In this document: positions 23,038 through 33,100 of the stretch, piece by piece
Position numbering within the stretch: position 1 is the first letter of the stretch
How the letters are laid out: each line of letters opens with the position of its first letter
Assembly (NCBI GenBank): GCA_046565505.1
Contig: JBKHYJ010000075.1
Span: forward strand, 1-39,314
Direction: 5' to 3'
Source of the DNA: JBKHYJ01 sp046565505
GTDB lineage: Bacteria; Acidobacteriota; Blastocatellia; UBA7656
Length of the DNA: 39,314 bases
Position numbers and translations under genes: made by a program
The notes under the pieces: model-generated
Told to the model about the DNA's origin: nothing
Seen by the model: the letters and a program-made list of their open reading frames with translations, nothing else
The model's database searches: none

Positions 23038-23070
23038 CTTGAAACTTTTTCGCCCGCGCTTGAAACTTTT
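23038..23070 (+). repeat. 12-bp direct repeat, 21-bp period
   Basis: CTTGAAACTTTT occurs at 23038-23049 and 23059-23070. The 21-bp period equals two helical turns, so a dimeric protein could bind both on one face. It ends 16 bases before the start of the small gene at 23087. Confidence 0.5.
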
Positions 23071-23086
23071 ACAGGGAGCGATTCTT

Positions 23087-23314
23087 ATGGCTGACGAACG
23101 AAAGCAACACCTGGAGCTGGTGGCGGCGAGCCTCACGCAGTCTTACTACTCCGTCCACACCGGAGGCAGCCCCGACCACCGCGACATACTCGAAACATAC
23201 TTCTTCCTGCTCGAAGCCCTGGTCGAGCATGACGGGCAGCGGCCGGGCGAAACGCCGCTCTCGCCGGGCGATACGCTCGCCCCCTTCGAGGCGGATACGG
23301 GCGGGGGCCGGTGA
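23087..23314 (+). CDS. Small hypothetical protein
   Basis: A 75-residue soluble, acidic protein without a recognised family. The first 55 residues look helical (KQHLELVAASLTQSYYSV, then ILETYFFLLEALVEHDG); the tail is Pro/Gly-rich. Start ATG 23087 with GGGAG eight bases upstream; the upstream in-frame start at 23039 falls in the direct repeat. It precedes hemW by 42 bases on the same strand. Confidence 0.55.
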   Translation: MADERKQHLELVAASLTQSYYSVHTGGSPDHRDILETYFFLLEALVEHDGQRPGETPLSPGDTLAPFEADTGGGR

Positions 23315-23344
23315 CGGCCGGGCTCGAACGCCGCCCGCGCGTGT

Positions 23345-23350
23345 TATAAT
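23345..23350 (+). promoter_or_regulatory. Consensus -10 (TATAAT) immediately before hemW
   Basis: A perfect TATAAT ends seven bases before the GTG start codon of hemW, so a transcript would start at or within a base or two of that codon, making a leaderless mRNA. No good -35 is seen at the proper spacing. No Shine-Dalgarno is present between the hexamer and the GTG, which agrees with leaderless translation. Confidence 0.4.
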
Positions 23351-23356
23351 TCCGGG

Positions 23357-24559
23357 GTGCGAAGGCGTGCAGGCATCTACATCCACATCCCTTTTTGCGA
23401 GCGGAAGTGTGCCTACTGCAACTTCAACACGACGGACTTTTTCGAGGGCCTCGCCGCGCGCTACGTCCACGCCGTCGGCCGGGAGATAAAGTGGTGGGGC
23501 GGGCGGCTCTCGGGCGAGGCGAACTCGGCCGGCCGCGGCCGCTTCGCCGTAGACACCATCTACTTCGGCGGCGGCACGCCATCGATAGTCGAACCCGAAC
23601 AACTCGCCGCGCTCGTCGAATCGTCTCGCGCGGCGTTCGATGTCGCGACCGACGCCGAGATCACTATAGAGATAAACCCCGCCGCTTTTTCCCATGAGAA
23701 GGTCGGAGGCTGGCTCCGCGCGGGGATCAACCGCGCCAGCGTCGGCGTCCAGTCGTTCATTGATAAAGAGCTTTCCGCACTCGGGCGGACTCACGCGGCG
23801 GCTGACGCGCGGCGGACGGTCGACCGCTTGCGCGAGGCGGGATTCGTAAACGTCAGCCTCGACTTAATCGCGGGCCTGCCCGGTCAGACGCTCGACGATT
23901 GGGCGTTCAACCTGCGCGAGGCGTTGAGGATTCGCCCGGAGCACATGTCGCTTTACCTGCTCGAAGTCAAAGAGGGCACGCAATTATTCGCGCAACTGAA
24001 ACGTGGCCTGCGCCCGCGGCCCGACGACGACACCGCGGCAGAGATGTACCGCATGATCTGCGCCGCCGCCGGCGAAGCCGGGTACGAGCATTACGAGATT
24101 TCAAATTTCGCGCTCATGCCTCAGGATGCCGGGGCGGGCGGCGGATTTACGGCGTCGCCGCTACGCGCCAAACATAATATGAAATATTGGACGGGAGCGC
24201 CGTTCTATGGGATGGGATGTGGCGCGCACTCTTATGATACGAGGGCGCGCTGGGTGAATGCCTTGAAGACCGAAAGTTACATCGAGTCGGTCGGTTCAAA
24301 TGGGCATGCGGTGGCAGAGCGCAACGAGCTGACGGACGAAGACCGTGCGGCGGAGGCGCTTTTTATGGGCCTGCGCCTGAGGGAAGGTGTCAGCCTTGAC
24401 GAGTTCCGCGCGGAGTATGGCATGGATGTGCTCGCGCGATTCGGCGAGGAGCTTCCCAGGTTGCGGGACGCCGGCTTGATAGAGATCGAAGGCCGCAGGC
24501 TGATGCTGACCGACGCCGGCCGCTTGCTGTCGAATGAAGTGTTCGTCTCTTTCGTATGA
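23357..24559 (+). CDS. hemW: HemW, radical SAM haem chaperone
   Basis: A 400-residue radical SAM protein formerly annotated as coproporphyrinogen III oxidase-like. The iron-sulfur ligands are C14, C18 and C21 (IPFCERKCAYCNFN), and YFGGGTPS is the SAM-binding glycine motif. The haem-binding motif HNxxYW is present (KHNMKYWTG), with GCGAHSY after it; this distinguishes HemW, a haem-trafficking protein, from HemN. The C-terminus has a winged-helix-like part (EYGMDVLARFGEELPRLRD). Start is GTG 23357 with a TATAAT just upstream. The gene does not overlap its neighbours. Confidence 0.93.
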   Translation: MRRRAGIYIHIPFCERKCAYCNFNTTDFFEGLAARYVHAVGREIKWWGGRLSGEANSAGRGRFAVDTIYFGGGTPSIVEPEQLAALVESSRAAFDVATDAEITIEINPAAFSHEKVGGWLRAGINRASVGVQSFIDKELSALGRTHAAADARRTVDRLREAGFVNVSLDLIAGLPGQTLDDWAFNLREALRIRPEHMSLYLLEVKEGTQLFAQLKRGLRPRPDDDTAAEMYRMICAAAGEAGYEHYEISNFALMPQDAGAGGGFTASPLRAKHNMKYWTGAPFYGMGCGAHSYDTRARWVNALKTESYIESVGSNGHAVAERNELTDEDRAAEALFMGLRLREGVSLDEFRAEYGMDVLARFGEELPRLRDAGLIEIEGRRLMLTDAGRLLSNEVFVSFV

Positions 24560-24619
24560 CTCAAGTTCGGAGGCGGGCCGCCCCGCCCCATCATGTCGCT
24601 AACAACCGGAGATTCTAAT

Positions 24620-25750
24620 ATGTCGCACAAGCTGAGAGTCAAAGTAGCATACGCGCTGTGGCTGGTCATCGCTGTTGTGGCAGAGGCGCAGCCGCAGAGC
24701 GGGCGGCTGCGCGAGCAGACCCCGCAAAAGCCGCAGGCCGACAGGGGCCTGGACGACGACGCCTTCCGCCTGAGGGTCGAGGAAGTCCTGCTCCCCGTCA
24801 GCGTGCGTAATAGCTTAGGCAAGCTCCCCTCCGACCTCCGCCAGACGGATTTCATCGTCACCGAAGACGGGCACCGCAGGGAGGTCAACGCCGTCATGCG
24901 GACGCCGGCCAACATTCTTTTCATCATCGATACGAGCGGCGAATCGGTCCTCAAGAACGTGAACCTCAACCGCGACCTCGCCCTGAAGATGATAGACGGA
25001 CTGGGCGCCGAGGACCGCGCGGCGATAATCACCTACGGCGACAGGATAGATTTACTCTCCGCCTGGACCGGCAACAAGGCCGCGCTCAAAGAGTCGCTCA
25101 ACTGGAAATTCAAGCCGGGCATGCAGGCGGACTTCTACAACAGCATCCTTTACGCGACGGAGGAAGTGCTGCCCAGGGTCAGCGGCCGCCGCAGCATCGT
25201 GCTGATAACCGACGGCATAGACTCGTTCGAGAAGCCCGTGATCGAAGGCGGCACGCTGATGTTTGAAAAGGCGCTCACCGCGCTGCACCGCGCGCGGGCC
25301 ACCGTTTACGTCGCCAGCCAGGTGGAGATGCTGCTGCGCGAGCTCAAGCCCAGGGCGTTCAATTCCTTATCCTGGTACGAGAGGCTGGACCCGCAATCGC
25401 GCAAGCGCATAGACCAGCTTCGCAGGTATTACAGGCAGCTTGAGGCCGCCGAAGTCTCCCTGAGGGGGCTGGCCGAAGAGACCGGCGGGGCGATGTTGAA
25501 CCCTGCCACGCCCGAGGAATTCGGCAAGATAAGCGCCCCTATGGTCGCAGAGATCGGGACCGAATGCATGATCGCCTACTCGTCAACGCGCCCGCCCGAC
25601 GACACGAGCTTTCACGCGGTGAAAGTTTATGGCACGCGGCCGGACATCCTGATCAGATTCCGCCGGGGCATCTACGCCAACCAGACTGCGGAAAAGGGCC
25701 GCGTGGCCCTGCTTGAGCCTTACGGTTCTCCCTACGTCGCATCAAGGTAA
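24620..25750 (+). CDS. Exported VWFA-related acidobacterial protein
   Basis: A 376-residue protein of the VWFA-related acidobacterial type. A signal peptide covers about residues 1-24 (RVKVAYALWLVIAVVAEA). A pre-domain contains PVSVRNSLGKLPSDLRQTDF and FIVTEDG, then the VWA fold starts at ILFIIDTSGES. The MIDAS loop normally reads DxSxS; here it is DTSGES, with one extra residue before the second serine. Later conserved parts are RAAIITYGDRI, RRSIVLITDGIDS and LRGLAEETGGAML. It is probably a secreted or surface-bound adhesive/binding module; partner unknown. Start ATG 24620 with GGAG eight bases upstream. Confidence 0.88.
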   Translation: MSHKLRVKVAYALWLVIAVVAEAQPQSGRLREQTPQKPQADRGLDDDAFRLRVEEVLLPVSVRNSLGKLPSDLRQTDFIVTEDGHRREVNAVMRTPANILFIIDTSGESVLKNVNLNRDLALKMIDGLGAEDRAAIITYGDRIDLLSAWTGNKAALKESLNWKFKPGMQADFYNSILYATEEVLPRVSGRRSIVLITDGIDSFEKPVIEGGTLMFEKALTALHRARATVYVASQVEMLLRELKPRAFNSLSWYERLDPQSRKRIDQLRRYYRQLEAAEVSLRGLAEETGGAMLNPATPEEFGKISAPMVAEIGTECMIAYSSTRPPDDTSFHAVKVYGTRPDILIRFRRGIYANQTAEKGRVALLEPYGSPYVASR

Positions 25751-25790
25751 ATCGAGCCTCGGGGCGCCCCGGCCGGCGCGTGAGGGGTCC

Positions 25791-25819
25791 AAGGCCTCGC
25801 CTGAATCGAGCGGGGCCTT
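25791..25819 (+). terminator. Hairpin after the VWFA gene
   Basis: AAGGCCTCGC (25791-25800) pairs with GCGGGGCCTT (25810-25819) around a nine-base loop, allowing one G-U pair. It lies 40 bases past the VWFA stop. There is no T-run behind it. Confidence 0.4.
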
Positions 25820-25937
25820 GCCATGTTCAAGGCCGGCGTGAATTTTGCCCGCGCCGGCCATCCGGCCCGCACGCCACGCGCCCGCTCCCGCCGCGACTCA
25901 ATAAGCATTTTCAATGACGCCCGCCCGTCGCCGGCGG

Positions 25938-25966
25938 GTGACTGCCGTACGGCCGCGTGCTATCAT
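25938..25966 (+). promoter_or_regulatory. Candidate promoter of the threonine aldolase gene
   Basis: GTGACT (25938-25943), a 17-bp spacer and TATCAT (25961-25966): four and five of six consensus bases. Transcription would begin near 25973, giving a leader of about 27 bases with GGAG before the ATG at 26000. Confidence 0.45.
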
Positions 25967-25999
25967 TCACGACTAATCAAAATTATCACCGGAGACGTG

Positions 26000-27046
26000 A
26001 TGGATTACATAGACCTGCGCAGCGACACAGTGACCCGGCCGACGGACGAGATGCGCGAGGCGATGGCGCGCGCGGAGGTCGGGGACGACGTTTATCTCGA
26101 AGACCCGACCGTCAACAGACTTCAAGAACGTGCGGCGGAGATGCTCGGGAAAGAGGCCGCGCTGTTCGTGCCTTCGGGCACGATGGGCAACCAGATTTGC
26201 GTGAGGCTCCACACTCAGCCCGGCCATGAAGTCATCACCGAAGAGCGCAGCCACATATTTAATTACGAGATGGCCGCGATGGCCGTGCTGAGCGGCACGC
26301 TGGCCCGCCCCGTCCGCGGCGAAAACGGGGTGCTCGACTGGCCTTCGATCGAGGCGGCTATTCGCCCGCGCGGCGCTTACTACGTCGCGCAGACGGGGCT
26401 GGTGACGGTCGAAAACACTCACAACATGGCCGGCGGCGCCGTCACGCCCATCGACCGCATGGAAGAGATATGCGAGAGGTCTCACGAAGCGGGGCTCCCG
26501 GTGCACCTCGACGGGGCGCGAATCTTTAATGCCGCGACCGTGCTGCGACGCGACGCGGCAGAACTCGCCCGCCCGTTCGATTCGGTAATGTTCTGCCTCT
26601 CGAAAGGTCTGTGCGCGCCGGTCGGGTCGCTCATCGCGGGGCCTCGCCCTTTCATTGACCGCGCCATCGCGGCCCGCAAAATGTTCGGCGGCGGGATGCG
26701 CCAGGCCGGCGTGATCGCCGCCGCGGGGCTCGTCGCGCTCGAAAAGATGACCGCGCGGCTCGGAGAGGATCACGCGAACGCGCAACTGCTAGCCAGGGGG
26801 CTGGCCGAGATTCCGGGCGTTAAGATCGACCCGGAGAGCGTGCAGACGAACGTCGTCATCTTTGACGTGGCGGGCGCGGGCATTACCACCACCGAATTGT
26901 CGGGCGAGCTCAAAGAACGCGGCGTGCTTGCGAACGGGATCAACCCGCGCGAGATGCGCATGGTCACGCACAAGGACGTGCCTCGCCCCGCCTGCGAATC
27001 GGCTCTGGGAGCCATTCGTGAGGCGATAGCAGCCGCGGCGCGGTGA
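26000..27046 (+). CDS. ltaE: Low-specificity L-threonine aldolase
   Basis: A 348-residue PLP enzyme of the threonine aldolase family that splits L-threonine or L-allo-threonine into glycine and acetaldehyde. The N-terminus IDLRSDTVTRPTDEMREAM is diagnostic; other blocks are VGDDVYLEDPTV, LFVPSGTMGNQI and HLDGARIFNAA with conserved D171. The PLP-binding lysine is K202 in FCLSKGLCAPVGS. Length is normal. Start ATG 26000 with GGAG five bases upstream; the frame extends back to 25823 but that part is noncoding in character. Confidence 0.93.
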   Translation: MDYIDLRSDTVTRPTDEMREAMARAEVGDDVYLEDPTVNRLQERAAEMLGKEAALFVPSGTMGNQICVRLHTQPGHEVITEERSHIFNYEMAAMAVLSGTLARPVRGENGVLDWPSIEAAIRPRGAYYVAQTGLVTVENTHNMAGGAVTPIDRMEEICERSHEAGLPVHLDGARIFNAATVLRRDAAELARPFDSVMFCLSKGLCAPVGSLIAGPRPFIDRAIAARKMFGGGMRQAGVIAAAGLVALEKMTARLGEDHANAQLLARGLAEIPGVKIDPESVQTNVVIFDVAGAGITTTELSGELKERGVLANGINPREMRMVTHKDVPRPACESALGAIREAIAAAAR

Positions 27047-27098
27047 GGGCCGCGGGCGGGGCGGGGCCGCGAACGAGACCGCCGAGAGAGGGACGACC

Positions 27099-27830
27099 TT
27101 GAGCCGGGATGAGAAAAACTATGTGGGCGGGCGCGGCGATAACTCCGCCCCCGGCCCCCGCCCTGGGGCGCTCGTAATAGCCATCGATGGCCCGTCAGGC
27201 TCCGGCAAGAGCACGCTGGGCAAGGCGCTGGCTCGCAGGCTCGCGTACCTCTACATTGATTCAGGCGCAGTCTACCGGGCCGTGGCCCGCAAGGCGCTCG
27301 ACGAGGGCGTGCCGCTCGAAGAGGCGTCCGCCATCTCACTCCTCGCCCGCGCGTCCGCGATCAGGCTCGAAGGCGACCCCGACCACATGCGAGTCTTCGT
27401 GGATGGCCGCGACGTGACGTCAGAGATCCGCTCGCCCGACGCGAGCCGCGCCTCCTCGGTCATCGCCACTATCCCCGAAGTGCGCGCGGCGATAGTCGAG
27501 AAGCTCCGCGAGATGAGTCGCGCCGGCGGCGTCGTGATGGATGGGCGCGACATCGGCACGAAGGTCTTCCCCCGGGCGGAGGTCAAGCTCTTCCTCGACG
27601 CGTCGCTCGATGTGCGCGCGCGCCGCCGGTGCGAGGAAGACCGGGAGCGCGGGCGCGACGTGACGGTCGGGCAGGTGAGGGCCGAGCTTGAAGAGCGCGA
27701 CAGGCGGGACCGTGAGCGGTCGGCCACTCCGCTCGTCAGGGCCGACGACGCGATATTCATCGACACGTCGGACATGTCGCTCGACCGCGTGGTGGATCGC
27801 GTGCTTGAAATTGTTAAGGCGCGCGGCTAA
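27099..27830 (+). CDS. cmk: Cytidylate kinase
   Basis: A 243-residue nucleoside monophosphate kinase that phosphorylates CMP and dCMP. The P-loop IDGPSGSGKSTLGKALA, the acceptor motif LYIDSGAVYRAVA, MDGRDIGTKVFPRA and the lid RARRRCEEDRERG all match. The first 25 residues are a nonconserved extension. The start appears to be TTG 27099 with GAGAGGG upstream; no ATG lies between it and the P-loop. 52 bp after threonine aldolase. Confidence 0.92.
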   Translation: MSRDEKNYVGGRGDNSAPGPRPGALVIAIDGPSGSGKSTLGKALARRLAYLYIDSGAVYRAVARKALDEGVPLEEASAISLLARASAIRLEGDPDHMRVFVDGRDVTSEIRSPDASRASSVIATIPEVRAAIVEKLREMSRAGGVVMDGRDIGTKVFPRAEVKLFLDASLDVRARRRCEEDRERGRDVTVGQVRAELEERDRRDRERSATPLVRADDAIFIDTSDMSLDRVVDRVLEIVKARG

Positions 27831-27998
27831 ACTTCTATTGCGTTATCGTCGGAACCCTTGATTATTTTCAGTTCGCGTCGGGAATGAGCTGAAGTTGAAA
27901 TCAAAACTCGCCAGCGCTTCGCCACAACAGTCGCGCTCGCCCCTTCTGAAGCCGGGGACGAATGCATCACACGCGTGTATCGCGCACTGAACCAGAGA

Positions 27999-28652
27999 AT
28001 GGGAATCTTCACAGGATTGATAATGGAAGTCGGTCGCGTGCGCCAGACGGAGCGCCGCGCGGGCGGCGCCTACCTCGTCATTGAAGCGAGGGCGGTCTTG
28101 GAAGGCACGCGGCTGGGAGATTCTATCTCGATTAACGGGGTTGACTTAACGGTCGTCGATATGGGGGCGGATTTTTTCGGCGCAGACGCCTCGCCCGAGA
28201 CGCTCGGCCGTACGACGCTCGGCGCGCTACGTACCGGCAGCCGCGTAAATCTGGAACGCGCCCTCGGCGTCGGCGAGCGGCTGGGCGGCCACATGGTTCA
28301 GGGGCACGTCGATGGCACGGGCGAGCTCATTTCGGTTAAGCAAGAAGGCAACGCGCGCCGCATGCGGTTCGGGTTTGAAAACGCGCTGGCGCGTTACGTC
28401 GCCATGAAAGGCTCGATAGGGGTTGACGGCATCAGCTTGACGGTCGCGGGCCTGGGCGGCGGCTGGTTCGAGGTCGCCGTCATCCCGCACACCTGGCGCG
28501 AGACCACCCTGCGAGAGTTGAAGAAAGGCGACCACGTTAATATCGAAGTAGACGTGCTCGCGAAGTACGTCGAGAGCTTGATGCGGCATGACAGGGCCGC
28601 CGGCGCGCCCGGCAAGCTGACGGCGGAGTACTTGATCGAGCAAGGATACTGA
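27999..28652 (+). CDS. ribE: Riboflavin synthase alpha subunit
   Basis: A 217-residue enzyme that dismutates two 6,7-dimethyl-8-ribityllumazine molecules to riboflavin. Two tandem lumazine-binding repeats are visible: FTGLIMEVGRV to about residue 95 with SISINGVDLTVV and SPETLGRTTLG, and then LGGHMVQGHVDGTGEL with SIGVDGISLTVAG and IPHTWRETTLREL. Start ATG 27999 puts MGIFTG at the N-terminus as usual; the ribosome binding site is weak. No FMN riboswitch is recognisable in the 168 bp upstream. Pairs with ribBA 65 bp downstream. Confidence 0.94.
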   Translation: MGIFTGLIMEVGRVRQTERRAGGAYLVIEARAVLEGTRLGDSISINGVDLTVVDMGADFFGADASPETLGRTTLGALRTGSRVNLERALGVGERLGGHMVQGHVDGTGELISVKQEGNARRMRFGFENALARYVAMKGSIGVDGISLTVAGLGGGWFEVAVIPHTWRETTLRELKKGDHVNIEVDVLAKYVESLMRHDRAAGAPGKLTAEYLIEQGY

Positions 28653-28717
28653 GCCGGGGAGGGGCGTCGCCGCAGGCACCCTTCGCACCGGCAGCGGCGA
28701 TGGCCCCGGAGGAAATC

Positions 28718-29935
<1,218 letters not shown>

Positions 29936-29963
29936 CGATTTCGGTTTTTCACGGCGCACGAGT

Positions 29964-29985
29964 CGCCTCGCCAGGCGCGATTTTG
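29964..29985 (+). terminator. Weak terminator after ribBA
   Basis: CGCCT (29964-29968) and AGGCG (29973-29977) form a five-bp stem with a four-base loop, followed by CGATTTTGG. It lies about 30 bases past the ribBA stop. The stem is short, so this is a weak call. Confidence 0.3.
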
Positions 29986-30127
29986 GATTGGGGGCCGGCC
30001 GGGCAACGCACGGCGGCGGGCTTGCGACGCTTTAAATGAGAGTAAAGTACTGAAGTCTGCAAAGTCCCTTCGACCCGAAATCTAAAATCCAAAGTCTACA
30101 CCACAGGGTTCCGGGGTCAATTGGTCT

Positions 30128-33100
30128 ATGCGCAGAAAATTATTGGTCGGCGCAATCTCCGTACTGAGCTTAATACTGATTCTGATCGCCGCCGCGGTCT
30201 TCTTCATCCGCAGCGGGCGGCTCGACCTCTTCTTACAGAATCAGGTCGTCGCCGCCCTCGCCGAGGTGGGTATTCGGGCGGAGATCGGCAGCACGCACAT
30301 AGAGATTCGCGGCTACAGGGTCTCGCTCGACAACATGAAGCTCTACTCGGGCGATTCGCAGAAGCCATTCGGCACGGTAGACAGCCTGGAGGCGCAGTTC
30401 TCCGTCGCCTCGTACCTGCGCAGGGAGATAAACATCACACAGGTGGAAGTTAAGCACCCGGAAATCTGGGTCTCCTACGACGAGCAGGGGCGGTCCAACC
30501 TCGCGGACATCCACGCGACGGCGGCCGAAAAAGAGAAGGAGGGCGCGGTCACTTTCCTGACGGCGAACGTCGAGGTGACGGGCGGGGTGCTTCATTACGA
30601 AGACCTCTCCCGCAAGGCGTCCGCCTACGTCCCGGACCTCTCGGTCAAGTTCAAGCCGCGCGAGGCCGCCGCGCTCAGGGACGAAATCAACCACCAGCTC
30701 GCCATCACGTTCGACAAGGCGAACGCGACATACGACGGCCGCAAGATCGACAATATAAGGTCATCGCTCGAAGCGAACGTCTTGTACCTGGAAGGCAAGC
30801 CTGAAGACCAGCGCGCGGAGGTCACGCGGTTCGAGCTCGAATCCGACCTGGGCAAAGCGTCGGCCTCGGGGCGGGTCGAGAGCTTCGCCCCTTTCAGGTA
30901 CGCCACCGGCGACGGAGGGCTTGAGCTCGACGCGAACCTACAGGAGATTGCGCGGGTCTTCATGCCTGACACGCCGGCGAGGGGCGGCGCGAAATTCAAG
31001 GGCTCGGTCAACGGCGCGGGGGATGATTATCACGTCAAGGGCGCGCTCAGCTCCGACTCGGTCGCGGCCGCGGGCGTGAGCGTCAGCGGGCTGAGCGTCC
31101 AGACCGGCGTTGATGGCAGGGGGCTTGACTACCATGCGACGGGCGACATCGAATCAGGCTCCGTGACCGCGGAAGGGTTTCGCGTCGCGGGCATTCGCCT
31201 CAAGACGGACGTGAACGGCAAAGGCGCGGAGTACAGCGCGACGGCCGACCTGTCGTCCGGCGCGATAACGGGGCGGGACCTCGCCGTCAGCTCCGTCCGC
31301 CTGAATAACGCGACCGTGAAGGGCAGGGGCGACAACTTTGACCTGGCGGGTGGGTTGAACGTCGCCTCGCTCAAGAGCGGCCGCGTAACCGTGAGCGGGC
31401 TTCGGGGGCGGCTGTCGGCGGACAGAGATCGAGTGAGCCTGGATCAGTTCACGGCCGGCGCGCTGGGCGGCAACGTTTCCGGCTCGGCGACTATCGCTTA
31501 CGCGGGGGGCTCGTCGCGCGTGGATGTGCAGTTCAAATCAATAGACCTGGACCAGGCCGCCGCGCTGGCCTCCGCGAAGGACGTGAAGGTGCGCGGGACC
31601 GCGAGCGGCTCGGCTCGGCTCGCCTTCCCCGGAGTCAGCTACCAGGCGGCGACCGGGCGAATAGACGCGACGTTCAACGCGTCGGCGTCGCCCCCGCAAT
31701 CGGCCGAAGAGACCCTGCCCGCGACGGGGCAGGTCAGCCTGGTTGCCACGGGGCGGGGCTTCGACGTCGAGCGCGCCTTCGTGCGTTCGGCGGCCAGCGA
31801 AATCTCTGTCGCGGGCAGCGTCGGGTGGAATGGCGCGGGCGGCTTGAACGTCAGCTTCAAGTCGCAGGACATGGCCGAAGTCCAGCGCGTGATAGACGCG
31901 TTCGGCCTCATCCCCGACGACGTGAAGGACCAGTATGAGATAACGCTCGCGGGCGCGGGCGAATTCACGGGCAGGGTCGAGGGCAAGCTAGCCAGCCCTG
32001 ACCTCACGGGCCACCTGACTCTTTCGAGCATTCAGTCGCACAACGAGGAAGTCGGCTCGTTTGAAGGCGACCTGAGTTATTCGCCATCGGCCGTGAAGGT
32101 CACGGGCGCCTCGCTGGCCCGGCCCGATGGCTCGCGCGCGGACTTCAGCCTGAACGCGCCCCTGGTCGGCAAAGATAATATTTCGATTAAGGCGAACGTG
32201 CAGAACTTCGATTTAGCCACGATCGCGCGCACGGTCTCCTCCAGCCTCGGCGACTTCGTCGGGCGCGGGACCGTCAATGGCACGGTAGACCTGAAGGGCT
32301 TGCCGGGCCCCCGCACGATTGAGGGGACCGCCAGCCTGTCGCTGAGCGCCGGCGAGTTCAACCTCCCCGGCGACGAAGAGAGCGGGGAGGATGCGAGAAA
32401 AATCTCCGTCCCCGAATTCGCCGGAAACATCACCATCGCCAACAGCGTGCTCGCCGTGGAGAATCTGCGCATGCGCGTAGGCGGCAGCGACATCGCGGGC
32501 CGCGGCAGCTTCAACCTCGACACTTACGCCTACTCGGTAGACGCCGAGGGGAAGAACATCGACCTGGCGACCGTGGCCGACGCCGTCCATGAGAACCTGA
32601 ACGTGACGGGCACGGCCGATCTGAAAGTCGTGGGCCAGGGCAAGTGGGGGAACAAAGACGACTGGTCCGACGCGAATTTAAACGCGACGATTCAGGGGAA
32701 GAACGTCGCCTTCAACGGCCGCGACCTCGGCGACGCGAAGGTGGTGGCCTTCACAGACAACGGGCTGCTGAAAGTCGAGGCGACTGGCAACGTCCTCGAC
32801 CAGACGCGCACGCTCGCCGCCACAATCGACCTGCGCGACCGCAAGAATTATCCCGTCAACGCCGGCGTGGAGTTTACGGACGCCGACATAGGGCCATACC
32901 TGAGCCTGATCGCGCCGGAGCTGGCGGGCATATCGGGCCGCGCCACCGGCACGATCAAGGTGAGCGGGCCGCTTCTGGACACCGACCGTATACAGGCCGT
33001 GGCGAACTTGAGCAAGCTCGAATTCGGCGGCGCTATAAGCGAGACTCGCCGGTACACCATCACCAACCAGGGCGACATCGTAGTCACCGCGAGCCCGCAA

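Noticed and set aside
27831..27998. FMN riboswitch in front of ribE
   Set aside because: The conserved FMN-aptamer blocks could not be found on the plus strand despite the riboflavin genes downstream.
30079..30099. AAATCTAAAATCCAAAGTCTA, like short heptamer repeats of cyanobacteria
   Set aside because: Only about three imperfect units; too short to call a repeat array.
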